NCBI GenBank assembly: GCA_964436315.1
Contig: CAYTCZ010000019.1
Location: 1 to 39,296 of the forward strand
DNA from: CAYTCZ01 sp964436315
GTDB taxonomy: Bacteria; Actinomycetota; Thermoleophilia; Gaiellales; Gaiellaceae
Reading direction: 5' to 3'
Length of the DNA stretch: 39,296 bases
Part shown: positions 1-6,993 of the stretch, in pieces
Layout: every line of letters starts with the position of its first letter
Position numbering within the stretch: the first letter of the stretch is position 1
Made by a program: the position numbers and the translations under genes
The notes under the pieces: model-generated
The model's input: only the letters and a program-made list of their open reading frames with translations
Database searches by the model: none
Told to the model about the DNA's origin: nothing

Positions 1-96
1 GCGTTCATATTGACCTGAAATATGGACGCGACCGAGGACAACGCTTCACGGCGTACAGCGCGGCCCGGAGACACAGGGTTCATTGTGAAACGAGTT

Positions 97-912
97 CTAA
101 GAGCCATAGGTATTCAAGCCGGCAAGGAACTGCTCGACCGCCGCCGCAAACTCCTCAGGCATCTGATCCGGAAGCGGCACCATGCCGCCGTCGAGTTCGA
201 CGACCCGCGCATCGGGAAGCGCCGACCGGAGTCTCGACAGGCTTCCGAAGGAGTGGGGGTCATCGGTCGCTCCGATGAGGAGAACCGGGCACGCAATCAG
301 CGGGACACGCTCCGCGCTCGGGTACCGAGCGACGATCCGATGAGCTTCGGCCGCTAGGTCGCCGGCCTTGAGACAGTCGACGATGAACCGCTCGAGCAGT
401 TCGTGATCGGAAGGGTAGAAGGGCGCGCGCAGTCGCCAGAGCTCCTGCAGGTGGGAGCCGTCCAGCGCTCGATCGACCTCGTCGACGACAGCTCGACGGC
501 TGGAATGGGCAAGCCGCTCGTCCTCGCTGAAGAGCGCCATCGCGGAGAGCACGATCGCACTGACACGTTCGGGCCGAGCAACCGCAATCTCCGTGGCGAT
601 GTACGCGCCAGTGTGATGTCCGACGACCGCAGCTTGCTCGATACGCAACGCGTCGAGTAACTCGACCGCCGCCTCGGCCCATCGCTCGATGGAGTTCTGC
701 CCCTCCCGTAGTCGAGAGGAATCGCCGAACCCGATCGTGTCCATCGCGATCGCACGCCGGTGGCGCCCCAAGAGCGGGAGTACATCGCGGTACTCGTCCC
801 ACGAGCGCGGCGTCTGGTGGAGCAGAAGCACGTTCTCGCCTGTGCCGGCGATTGCACAGTGCACGACGCCGGAGGGAATCTGAACGAAGCGCCGCTCGAC
901 CTGCACCTTCAT
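97..912 (-). CDS. alpha/beta-hydrolase fold protein with atypical catalytic residues
   Basis: A 271-aa cytoplasmic alpha/beta-hydrolase-fold protein. The N-terminal strand ends in an oxyanion-type loop (LLHQTPRSWDEY, about residues 30-41). The nucleophile elbow reads VVGHHTGA (residues 96-103), so His100 sits where Ser, Asp or Cys is usual. A late acidic residue is present in LLIGATDDP. The position near residue 244 where the catalytic His normally follows GG is Met (DGGMVPLP). The fold assignment is firm. The chemistry is unknown: either a non-classical active site or a non-catalytic protein. From memory, GHHTG hydrolases form a recurrent subfamily, which argues against random decay. The start ATG overlaps the stop of the upstream racemase-like gene in an ATGA, so the two are probably translationally coupled. 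The substrate cannot be named. Confidence 0.85.
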   Translation of the reverse strand: MKVQVERRFVQIPSGVVHCAIAGTGENVLLLHQTPRSWDEYRDVLPLLGRHRRAIAMDTIGFGDSSRLREGQNSIERWAEAAVELLDALRIEQAAVVGHHTGAYIATEIAVARPERVSAIVLSAMALFSEDERLAHSSRRAVVDEVDRALDGSHLQELWRLRAPFYPSDHELLERFIVDCLKAGDLAAEAHRIVARYPSAERVPLIACPVLLIGATDDPHSFGSLSRLRSALPDARVVELDGGMVPLPDQMPEEFAAAVEQFLAGLNTYGS

Positions 913-1700
913 TTGCCCGAGGCTCTCCCGCTCGCCACGAACTTCCTGAAGTCGTCAACAGCTCCGTCCGGCGCAAGCGAGAACGCCGGTCCACGGCTCG
1001 GGCCCAGGCCGGTCAGCGTCCGCAGCTTCACCGCAACTTCCGTCTGTTTCAGGCCAACGGCGACGCAGTTGACGACCGGCGCATGGCCGACGCTATGCCC
1101 GTGTTCCCGTGCAAACAGAAGCCCCGGAAGGCCACCCGCCAGAACGATCACGTCGGCGCCGTCGTCGACAGGTGGACGCACTAGTTCGTCGAGCCGGGCG
1201 CGCAGACTTTGGTAGGCGTCGGCATCGCCTGCAAACGCGGGCTCGAAGTCCTCGACCGACAGTCCAAGCCCGACGACATGGGTGATCCGGCTATTAAGGC
1301 CATACAGATCCGCCTGCTCCAGATGCCAACGCTCGAACACAGCGTCGATCGTGACGAGAGCGATGTGCCGACCCAGCTGAGCAGCCCAATGGAGGGAGCT
1401 CTCCCCGAGTCCCACGACGGGGATCTCGACCGCAGACCGCGCCTCGTAGAGCCCTGGATCCTGAAAGTGCCCCATGGCATAGGCGTCGTATCCCTCCTCG
1501 GCAGCTTGGAGTGCGTTATCGATCGCCAGCGCCGCGCATCGAAACTCGGTAAGCCGTCCAAACCACCGGTCTGGCGGAGTCATGCCGGTAACGACAACCT
1601 CGGTGCCCGAGTCGGCAATCTCGTTGAGATAGGAAGACAGCCGCTCGAGATACGAGCGGTTCTGCTCCGGGTCGACGAAGCTCTGCCACCAAATCCGCAT
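909..1700 (-). CDS. Asp/Glu/hydantoin racemase superfamily protein lacking both catalytic cysteines
   Basis: A 263-aa protein of the Asp/Glu/hydantoin racemase superfamily, which also includes maleate isomerase and arylmalonate decarboxylase. It begins with the typical strand MRIWWQSF and has two pseudo-symmetric Rossmann-like halves. The first catalytic Cys normally lies in a GCFxDPG-like motif; here the motif is GHFQDPGLYEAR, with His78 at that place. The second normally lies in LGCAG; here it is VLAGGLPG (about residues 187-193), with Gly instead of Cys. Classical two-base cysteine racemisation is therefore unlikely. A strong SD (AGGAGG, 7 nt before the ATG) supports the start. It shares an ATGA overlap with the downstream alpha/beta hydrolase and is divergent from the acyl-CoA ligase across 49 bp. 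The substrate is unknown; an isomerase or decarboxylase-like role in catabolism is inference. Confidence 0.82.
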   Translation of the reverse strand: MRIWWQSFVDPEQNRSYLERLSSYLNEIADSGTEVVVTGMTPPDRWFGRLTEFRCAALAIDNALQAAEEGYDAYAMGHFQDPGLYEARSAVEIPVVGLGESSLHWAAQLGRHIALVTIDAVFERWHLEQADLYGLNSRITHVVGLGLSVEDFEPAFAGDADAYQSLRARLDELVRPPVDDGADVIVLAGGLPGLLFAREHGHSVGHAPVVNCVAVGLKQTEVAVKLRTLTGLGPSRGPAFSLAPDGAVDDFRKFVASGRASGK

Positions 1701-1749
1701 TCAGCTACCTCCTCGCGCTCCCGGCACCGGTATTGCAGGGCATTATCGT

Positions 1750-3426
1750 GTGTCGCGTGTCAGTGACAGAACAAACATGCACAGCGCCCGACGACGGAAG
1801 CGAACTTCGGAACCGTTGATCGAACTCACTGCCCACGAGCGCACGATTCCGACACTCCTCGGGCGCTGCGCCGAGCAGTATGCCGACCGCCCGTGCCTCA
1901 CGATTGATGAATCGCACGTCACTCACTCCGATCTTCTCGAGGTGGCAGCGAGTTATGCCGGACTGCTCGACGCTGGAGGTGTGAGCCAGGGAGACCGGGT
2001 CGCGATCATCTCCGAGAACCGGTTCGAGTTGCTCGCTCTCTTCCTTGGTTGCGCGTGGCGCGGTGCCGTCTTCGTTCCGCTCAACCCCGCCAGCCGCGGA
2101 GACGGGCTCGAGCACATGCTCGGCAACGCCGATCCGCGAATCCTCGTCCTAGAGAGTGGACTGCTCGATCGTCTGGCCGGCTTGGAGAGTCCGGCCAAGA
2201 TCGATCGCATCTGGACGCTCGGGTCCGACGGCGAGGAGAACTCGCCGATCGCGGCGATCGGGGAGGAGAACTCGCCGATCGTGGCTCGAATTGAGCCCTT
2301 TCCCGAGCCGCGCGGACCTGCCCCGCCCACGAAGGTTGGACCGGCTGATATCCATGCGATCCTCTACACGTCCGGGACAACCGGGCCATCGAAGGGCGTG
2401 ATGTGCCCGCAGGCACAGTTCATCCATTGGGGTGTGAACGTGGGTGGGTGGCTCTCGCTAGACGCCGGGGACACTCTGTACACGAGTCTCCCCCTCTTCC
2501 ACACGAACGCACTCAGCACGTTCATTCAGGCCCTGCTCTTCGGAGCCCACGTCGTCGTGGGGCCACGTTTCTCGGCCTCGAAGTTCTGGCAACGCATGGT
2601 CGAGTCACGAGCAACGGTCACGTATCTCCTCGGCACGATGACGTCGATCCTCGCCGCTTGCGATCCATCACCCCTGGAGCGATCGCACCGCATTCGGATC
2701 GCACTCGCTCCGGCGACGAGCCCTGAGGCCTGGCAGATCTTTGAGGAACGGTTCGGGATTCACGTGGTCGACGGCCACGGTATGACCGAGACGAACGCGG
2801 TCATCGGCCCACGAGGCGGAGAGCAGCGGCCCGGCTGCATGGGCCGCGTGATGCCCGGCTTCGAAGCCCGAGTCGTCGACGAGCAGAGCCGAGACGCTCC
2901 TGATGGTGAGGCCGGTGAGCTCGTCATGCGGTCCGAGGATCCGCTCGCGTTTGCTTCGGGCTACTGGCGCATGCCCGACGCGACCGCCGCGGTGTGGCGG
3001 AACGGCTGGTTTCACTCAGGCGATCGGGTCCTTCGCGATACGGACGGTTACTTCCGATTCCTGGATCGCCTGAAGGATTCGATCCGACGGCGCGGCGAGA
3101 ACATCTCGGGGTGGGAGGTCGAACAAGTGCTTCTTCGTCACCCGAACGTCGAGGCGGCAGCTGCGATACCTGTTCCCGCTGAGCTCGGCGAGGACGAGGT
3201 CATGGCCGTCGTCGTGCCTTGCCCCGGGCGGGACATCGATCCCGAGGAACTGGTGCGTTTCTGCGAGCCGCTCCTCGCGTACTTTGCGATTCCGCGCTAC
3301 GTCGACATCGTCGACTCGCTCCCGCTGACCGAGAGCGGAAAGGTACGCAAGGTCGTGCTGCGGGAGCGCGGGGTGACCGAGTTCACCTGGGACCGGGAGG
3401 CGGCCGGGATCGAACTGAGCCGTTAG
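1750..3426 (+). CDS. acyl-CoA synthetase, ANL (AMP-binding) superfamily
   Basis: A ligase of 558 aa from a GTG start that would activate a carboxylate with ATP and CoA. The P-loop-like motif YTSGTTGPSKG, the GMTET motif, the hinge region FRFLDRLKDSIRRRGENIS and the C-terminal lysine motif SGKVRKVVLR are all present and in order, so the enzyme looks complete. It resembles crotonobetaine/carnitine-CoA ligase-like or medium-chain members, but the substrate cannot be read from the sequence. The start is uncertain: an in-frame ATG at 1777 (residue 10) would leave a small palindrome (1758-1768) upstream instead of inside the gene. Residues about 162-181 are a tandem 10-residue duplication (EENSPIAAIG, then EENSPIVARI) in a linker before the P-loop. 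It is divergent from the racemase-like gene and convergent with the metallo-hydrolase gene, with 4 bp between stops. Confidence 0.9.
   Translation: MSRVSDRTNMHSARRRKRTSEPLIELTAHERTIPTLLGRCAEQYADRPCLTIDESHVTHSDLLEVAASYAGLLDAGGVSQGDRVAIISENRFELLALFLGCAWRGAVFVPLNPASRGDGLEHMLGNADPRILVLESGLLDRLAGLESPAKIDRIWTLGSDGEENSPIAAIGEENSPIVARIEPFPEPRGPAPPTKVGPADIHAILYTSGTTGPSKGVMCPQAQFIHWGVNVGGWLSLDAGDTLYTSLPLFHTNALSTFIQALLFGAHVVVGPRFSASKFWQRMVESRATVTYLLGTMTSILAACDPSPLERSHRIRIALAPATSPEAWQIFEERFGIHVVDGHGMTETNAVIGPRGGEQRPGCMGRVMPGFEARVVDEQSRDAPDGEAGELVMRSEDPLAFASGYWRMPDATAAVWRNGWFHSGDRVLRDTDGYFRFLDRLKDSIRRRGENISGWEVEQVLLRHPNVEAAAAIPVPAELGEDEVMAVVVPCPGRDIDPEELVRFCEPLLAYFAIPRYVDIVDSLPLTESGKVRKVVLRERGVTEFTWDREAAGIELSR
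1758..1768. promoter_or_regulatory. small palindrome TGTCA-G-TGACA at divergent start region
   Basis: A perfect 5-1-5 inverted repeat (TGTCAGTGACA) lies between the two possible starts of the acyl-CoA ligase and about 58 bp from the divergent racemase-like start. If the ligase starts at the ATG at 1777, this is a leader or promoter site that a dimeric regulator (GntR- or MarR-like) could bind. Such a short palindrome can also arise by chance. Confidence 0.3.
2233..2292 (+). repeat. in-frame 30-bp tandem duplication inside the acyl-CoA ligase gene
   Basis: A 30-bp unit starting gaggagaactcgccgatcg at 2233 is repeated from 2263. The first 19 bases of the second copy are identical, then it diverges (EENSPIAAIG followed by EENSPIVARI). 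It is in frame and lies in a variable linker ahead of the AMP-binding P-loop, so it probably does not disturb the fold. Confidence 0.75.
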
Positions 3427-3430
3427 TCGG

Positions 3431-4333
3431 CTAGGCCAGCTCGCGGTGGAAGTTCCGGATTGCGAAGTCCACCCACTCCGAGTTGTCCCAGTGCTCGTAA
3501 CGCCTCTGAACCTCAGGGCCGAACTCGGCCGCGATTGTCTCCACGTCCTGCCCATCGCCGATCCGCTCGCGGACGCCGTCGTGGACGAGGACTAAGTAGT
3601 CGCGAAGCTCCTGGATGAGCCCGACGTCACCGACCGCGCCGTGCCCGGGAACGACCACCGCGGGCTCGAGCTCCTCGAGGCGGTCAAGCACGCGGAGCCA
3701 CTCGGGGCCGTTCGAGTCGTCGCCGAACACGATCGGGAAAAATCGGTTCTCGACGAGATCGCCGGTGAACAAAATGCGCTCCGCCGGGAGAAAGACGATC
3801 TGATCGCCCCGTGTGTGGGCTCCACCCATGTGTACGAGCTGGACGACTCGTCCGCCGAGGTCGACCTCCGCCCGGTCGGCGTAGACGATGTTTGGATCGA
3901 CGAGCCGGACTTCGGACAGGATCTCGGCGATCTCCTCACCGAACCCGCTGAACATCTCGATGAACTCTTGGCCGTAGTCGCGTAGATCCGTGCGCTGGGC
4001 CTCGTTGTAGACGATAACCGCCTCGGGCTTGAAGCTCTGCGCTCCGTAGGCGTGCTCCGGGTGGAAATGCGTGAGCGTCAGGCAAAGCGGTTTGCCGCCG
4101 GCAAGCTTCCGCGCTTCATCCAGAGCGATCTGCCCGTTCCTCGGGCCCATGCCCGTGTCGACGACGAGGACCGCGTCTTCGCCGACCACGATCCCGACAT
4201 TCGGCACGAGATTGATCCGCTGGTCGGGGATCACGTGGACGCCGGCGGCCAGCTCTTCTGCAGTACCTGCCTGAATCACAATCGTCTGACCCGCTTCGGG
4301 TCCGCCCGGTGTCGTCTGGACTTCGTCGGTCAT
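3431..4333 (-). CDS. metallo-beta-lactamase fold hydrolase
   Basis: A 300-aa MBL-fold protein. The first metal motif is THFHPEH (His89, His91, Glu93, His94), with Glu instead of the usual Asp in HxHxDH. Further ligands are seen in GGAHTRGD (about residue 175), FTGDLVENR (about 194) and VVPGHGAVGD (about 241). The dinuclear-metal site is therefore otherwise complete. There is no obvious signal peptide; the first 20 residues are polar (MTDEVQTTPGGPEAG). Members with Glu here occur among lactonase and alkylsulfatase relatives, so the substrate is left open. The gene ends 4 bp from the convergent acyl-CoA ligase. It starts opposite the carboxymuconolactone-decarboxylase-like gene across a 156-bp region that carries a phased direct repeat. 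Confidence 0.88.
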   Translation of the reverse strand: MTDEVQTTPGGPEAGQTIVIQAGTAEELAAGVHVIPDQRINLVPNVGIVVGEDAVLVVDTGMGPRNGQIALDEARKLAGGKPLCLTLTHFHPEHAYGAQSFKPEAVIVYNEAQRTDLRDYGQEFIEMFSGFGEEIAEILSEVRLVDPNIVYADRAEVDLGGRVVQLVHMGGAHTRGDQIVFLPAERILFTGDLVENRFFPIVFGDDSNGPEWLRVLDRLEELEPAVVVPGHGAVGDVGLIQELRDYLVLVHDGVRERIGDGQDVETIAAEFGPEVQRRYEHWDNSEWVDFAIRNFHRELA

Positions 4334-4413
4334 AGCGTCTCCTTCAAACGTCAGCTGGATGCCGCCTCACGGAGCAGGACCAACAATACTCGCCGTGCGA
4401 CCACCGGGATAGG

Positions 4414-4449
4414 TGGCGCGTGTTTGAAGGATGGATGGCGGGTGTTTGA
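4414..4449. promoter_or_regulatory. phased direct repeat TGGCG(C/G)GTGTTTGA x2, possible operator
   Basis: Two 14-nt copies, TGGCGCGTGTTTGA (4414-4427) and TGGCGGGTGTTTGA (4436-4449), differ at one base and start 22 bp apart, about two helical turns. They lie in the divergent space between the metallo-hydrolase start (4333, minus) and the CMD-like start (4490, plus). That spacing and position fit a regulator bound twice on the same face of the helix. No regulator gene is adjacent, except the AraC remnant at 6479. Confidence 0.45.
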
Positions 4450-4489
4450 CAATGTCGATCTCCGATGAAGCGAACCTGGAGGTCCACGA

Positions 4490-4867
4490 ATGGATCGACG
4501 CGCGCGAGGCATCGCGGCCTACGCAAGCCAACTCGCCCTGCCCGAGGAGGAAGTCGTCGACTTCTTCAGCGAGCGATTCGGGCCACGATTCACAGAGGAA
4601 GCGCTCAACGCGACAGGGGGGAGCGCGTGGGAGGACGACTGCCTGTCGCTGCGCGACCGGAGCCTGATCGTCCTCGCAGCCCTCGTCTCACTCGGCGGCG
4701 TCGAGGCGCGGATTCGTCCCCACGTTCGCTGGGCTCTGGAGCATGGTGCGACGTCGGACGAACTCGACGCGGCGATCACGTTGCTCGCGAACTACGTGGG
4801 TTTTGCGAGAGCCTCCGTCGGACTCGAGGTCGTGCGTGAGGAGCTTGCGCAGCTCGACGCGGGCTGA
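4490..4867 (+). CDS. carboxymuconolactone decarboxylase-like protein (gamma-CMD type)
   Basis: A small 125-aa all-helical protein of the carboxymuconolactone decarboxylase family. The core LSLRDRSLIVLAALVSLGG (about residues 52-70) followed by IRPHVRWALEHGATSDEL (about 75-92) matches the 4-carboxymuconolactone decarboxylase type. His78 is in the conserved histidine position, and the CxxC of the AhpD peroxidase branch is absent. A strong SD (GGAGG, 4478-4482, ending 7 nt before the ATG) fixes the start, and an in-frame stop just upstream (4466-4468) excludes a longer form. Its place between a metallo-hydrolase and an amidase, near a CoA ligase, fits an accessory step in ring or carboxylate catabolism. 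The substrate is not known. Confidence 0.85.
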   Translation: MDRRARGIAAYASQLALPEEEVVDFFSERFGPRFTEEALNATGGSAWEDDCLSLRDRSLIVLAALVSLGGVEARIRPHVRWALEHGATSDELDAAITLLANYVGFARASVGLEVVREELAQLDAG

Positions 4868-5060
4868 CGTCACAACTCGCGACCAACGAGACCTGCCACG
4901 GAGTCGCGGACTAACGTGACTGACATCGGAACGGCCTCGAGTGCCCCGGTCATGTCGATCTCGCAGGCACCGAGCGTACCAGCGGCTCACCCAGAGAAGG
5001 CGGCAGGAAATCCAACCGGATAGGTTCTGCTCATGACCTCGGCGATGGTGAGTTCCTCGC

Positions 5061-6455
5061 TTGGCTGAGCCGTCGGCAACCGTCTGGCTCGACCGGCTCG
5101 GGCGAAGCGAGATCTCGTCTCGTGAACTCGTCGTCCACTACCTCGAGCGAATCGAGGCCGTCAACGACACGCTCAACGCCGTCGTAACACTCGCGGCAGA
5201 GAGAGCGCTGATCGAGGCCGAGCAGGCCGACCGAGATCGAGCTGCCGGTGGCGAGAGGCGGCTCCTGGGTCTCCCGATCACGGTGAAGGACGCGCTCGAG
5301 ACCGAAGGGCTCGTGACGACGGGTGGGTCGGTCGTGCGTGCAACGTTCGTCCCCGACCGTGACGCGACGGTCGTCGCGCGACTGCGCCGGGAAGGAGCGA
5401 TCGTCATCGCCAAGACCAACCTGCCCGAGTACTCGTGGTCCTACGAGACAGCCAACGTCGTTCAGGGCAGAACGAATAACCCACTGGATCCAAACCGAAC
5501 CCCCGGAGGTTCGAGCGGCGGCGAGGGGGCAATTCTCGGGGCCGACGCCTCTCCGGTCGGCATCGGAACCGACGGAGGAGGGTCGATCAGGGTGCCGGCT
5601 CACTACTGCGGCATCGTCGGTATCCGGCCAACGACGGGGCGGGTTCCCGAGACCGGCTACTGGCCGCCGACCCGATCGACGGGATTCATGGATCTGAACT
5701 GCATCGGGCCGCTTTCCCGGTACGTGAAGGATCTCGGCTTGATTCTTCCGATTATTGCCGGGCCCGACTACATCGATCCGTACGTCGCGCCGGTTGGGCT
5801 CGACGATTGGCAGATCGTCGAGGTTGGCTCCTTGAATGTCGCGTACTACACGCACGAAGGCACCGCGCCCGTGACCGAGTCGACGGCGAATGCAGTCCAC
5901 GAAGCCGCAGCGGTCCTCGAAGCTCTCGGCTGCGAGGTGACCGAGAGCACGCCCGAGAACGTCGCGGAGGCAACCGATCTCTTCTTCGAAGTCATGGCTG
6001 CCGACGGCGGCGCTCGGGCGCGAGCCGACCTCGAATCAGCGCAGGGCCGTCATACGGAGGAAATGAGCCAGCTCCTCGAGAACCTGAGGCCACTCGCCGT
6101 GAGCGCGGCCGAGTTCTTTGAGCTCCGGAGGAGGGTTTTCGACTTCCGGTCGCGCGTGCGTGCGTTCGTCTCGCGATTCGACGCGGTCGTTTGCCCCGTC
6201 AATCCCGGATGCGCCCCAACTCATGGTGGGTGGCCCGGAGAGAGCGCCGGCAACAACTCGTATCAAGCCTTCAATCACGTCCACATCTACGCGCTCGCCG
6301 GGGTTCCCGTGGTCTCGGTCCCGGTAGGAGAGGAAGACGGCATGCCGATCGGCGTCCAGGTCGTTGCGCGCCCGTTCCGCGAACACGTTGCGCTCGCCGT
6401 TGCCGCCGCCCTCGAAGACGACCTGGGGGGGTTCGAGCGCTTCCGCTCCGCCTAG
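5061..6455 (+). CDS. amidase, amidase signature family
   Basis: A 464-aa amidase signature enzyme that would hydrolyse a carboxamide to carboxylate and ammonia. All three parts of the Ser-cisSer-Lys triad are present: Lys76 in LPITVKDALE, the cis-Ser in PGGSSGGEGA (residues 151-152), and nucleophile Ser175 in GTDGGGSIRVPA. The length is usual for the family, and the C-terminal segment LAGVPVVSVPVG is typical. The start is a TTG with only a weak ggtgag upstream; no ATG lies near it in frame. There is no signal peptide, so it is cytoplasmic. It follows the CMD-like gene by 193 bp and ends the catabolic block. Amidase, racemase-like and CMD-like genes together could degrade an N-containing acid or heterocycle; this is inference. 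Confidence 0.9.
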   Translation: MAEPSATVWLDRLGRSEISSRELVVHYLERIEAVNDTLNAVVTLAAERALIEAEQADRDRAAGGERRLLGLPITVKDALETEGLVTTGGSVVRATFVPDRDATVVARLRREGAIVIAKTNLPEYSWSYETANVVQGRTNNPLDPNRTPGGSSGGEGAILGADASPVGIGTDGGGSIRVPAHYCGIVGIRPTTGRVPETGYWPPTRSTGFMDLNCIGPLSRYVKDLGLILPIIAGPDYIDPYVAPVGLDDWQIVEVGSLNVAYYTHEGTAPVTESTANAVHEAAAVLEALGCEVTESTPENVAEATDLFFEVMAADGGARARADLESAQGRHTEEMSQLLENLRPLAVSAAEFFELRRRVFDFRSRVRAFVSRFDAVVCPVNPGCAPTHGGWPGESAGNNSYQAFNHVHIYALAGVPVVSVPVGEEDGMPIGVQVVARPFREHVALAVAAALEDDLGGFERFRSA

Positions 6456-6478
6456 CTCTCGCAGCCTCGACTCACACC

Positions 6479-6730
6479 GTGGATTTCACGTTTCGCGCCC
6501 GGCCACCACGGAAGTCGCTCGCGTCGGTGGTCGCGGAGCTCTGGTGGGCTGAGGGACAAATTCCCTATCGGGCGGATCACCTTCTTCCAATGCCGTACAC
6601 GACGCTGGCGATCGTGCTCGGCGATCCGTTCACGACGGAATCACCCGTCGCAACGGGCACGGCGCGACTCCGCATCAAACCAGGCTGCACGAAACCACAG
6701 GCGATGATTGATCGGAGGTACGAGAAGTGA
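6479..6730 (+). pseudogene. truncated AraC-type regulator remnant (N-terminal domain only)
   Basis: From a GTG at 6479 the frame gives about 83 residues beginning MDFTFRARPP. The stretch AELWWAEGQIPYRADHLLP followed by LAIVLGDPFTT resembles the N-terminal sensor domain found in front of some AraC-type helix-turn-helix regulators, where an ILP...INLGDPF pattern is usual. After the GDPF motif the similarity stops, the frame ends at 6730, and no helix-turn-helix follows in any frame before 6993. It therefore looks like the 5' stub of a regulator gene destroyed by deletion. It lies 23 bp after the amidase stop, and its lost target may have been the catabolic block. The family call rests on pattern recognition only. 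Confidence 0.5.
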
Positions 6731-6993
6731 GCAGAGGTTTCAAGTCATGCGCGATGATCGGCCGGCCAACCGACGAGGTCTGGCGCTGCCGACCCGACTG
6801 GGATAGGGCCCCCTGAATGGATGTCGGGGATCGAGGGAACCTCGCCTCCCCGGTGATCGCGGCCGGGATGCGTCGGGTCGACGGCCCGCAGCCAGAACGG
6901 CTGAAGGAACTCATCGAGCGGAGCTAGAGACGACGCGCGAGCGGCCCGTCGCCTCAGCGCCAGGCGTACGACTCCACCGCGGCTCAGTCGAAC
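6731..6993. other. gene-poor decayed stretch
   Basis: No convincing gene is seen here. A 36-codon plus-strand reading frame (6817-6927), ending in an amphipathic segment PQPERLKELIERS, looks like the tail of a coding sequence but has no SD and no recognisable family. With the AraC remnant just before it, the stretch is best read as a deletion scar between the catabolic block and the 3' end of the minus-strand membrane-protein gene. Confidence 0.45.

Noticed and set aside
5031..5900. Minus-strand frame of 289 codons opposite the amidase
   Set aside because: Shadow of a complete amidase with all catalytic residues; the frame itself has no recognisable domain.
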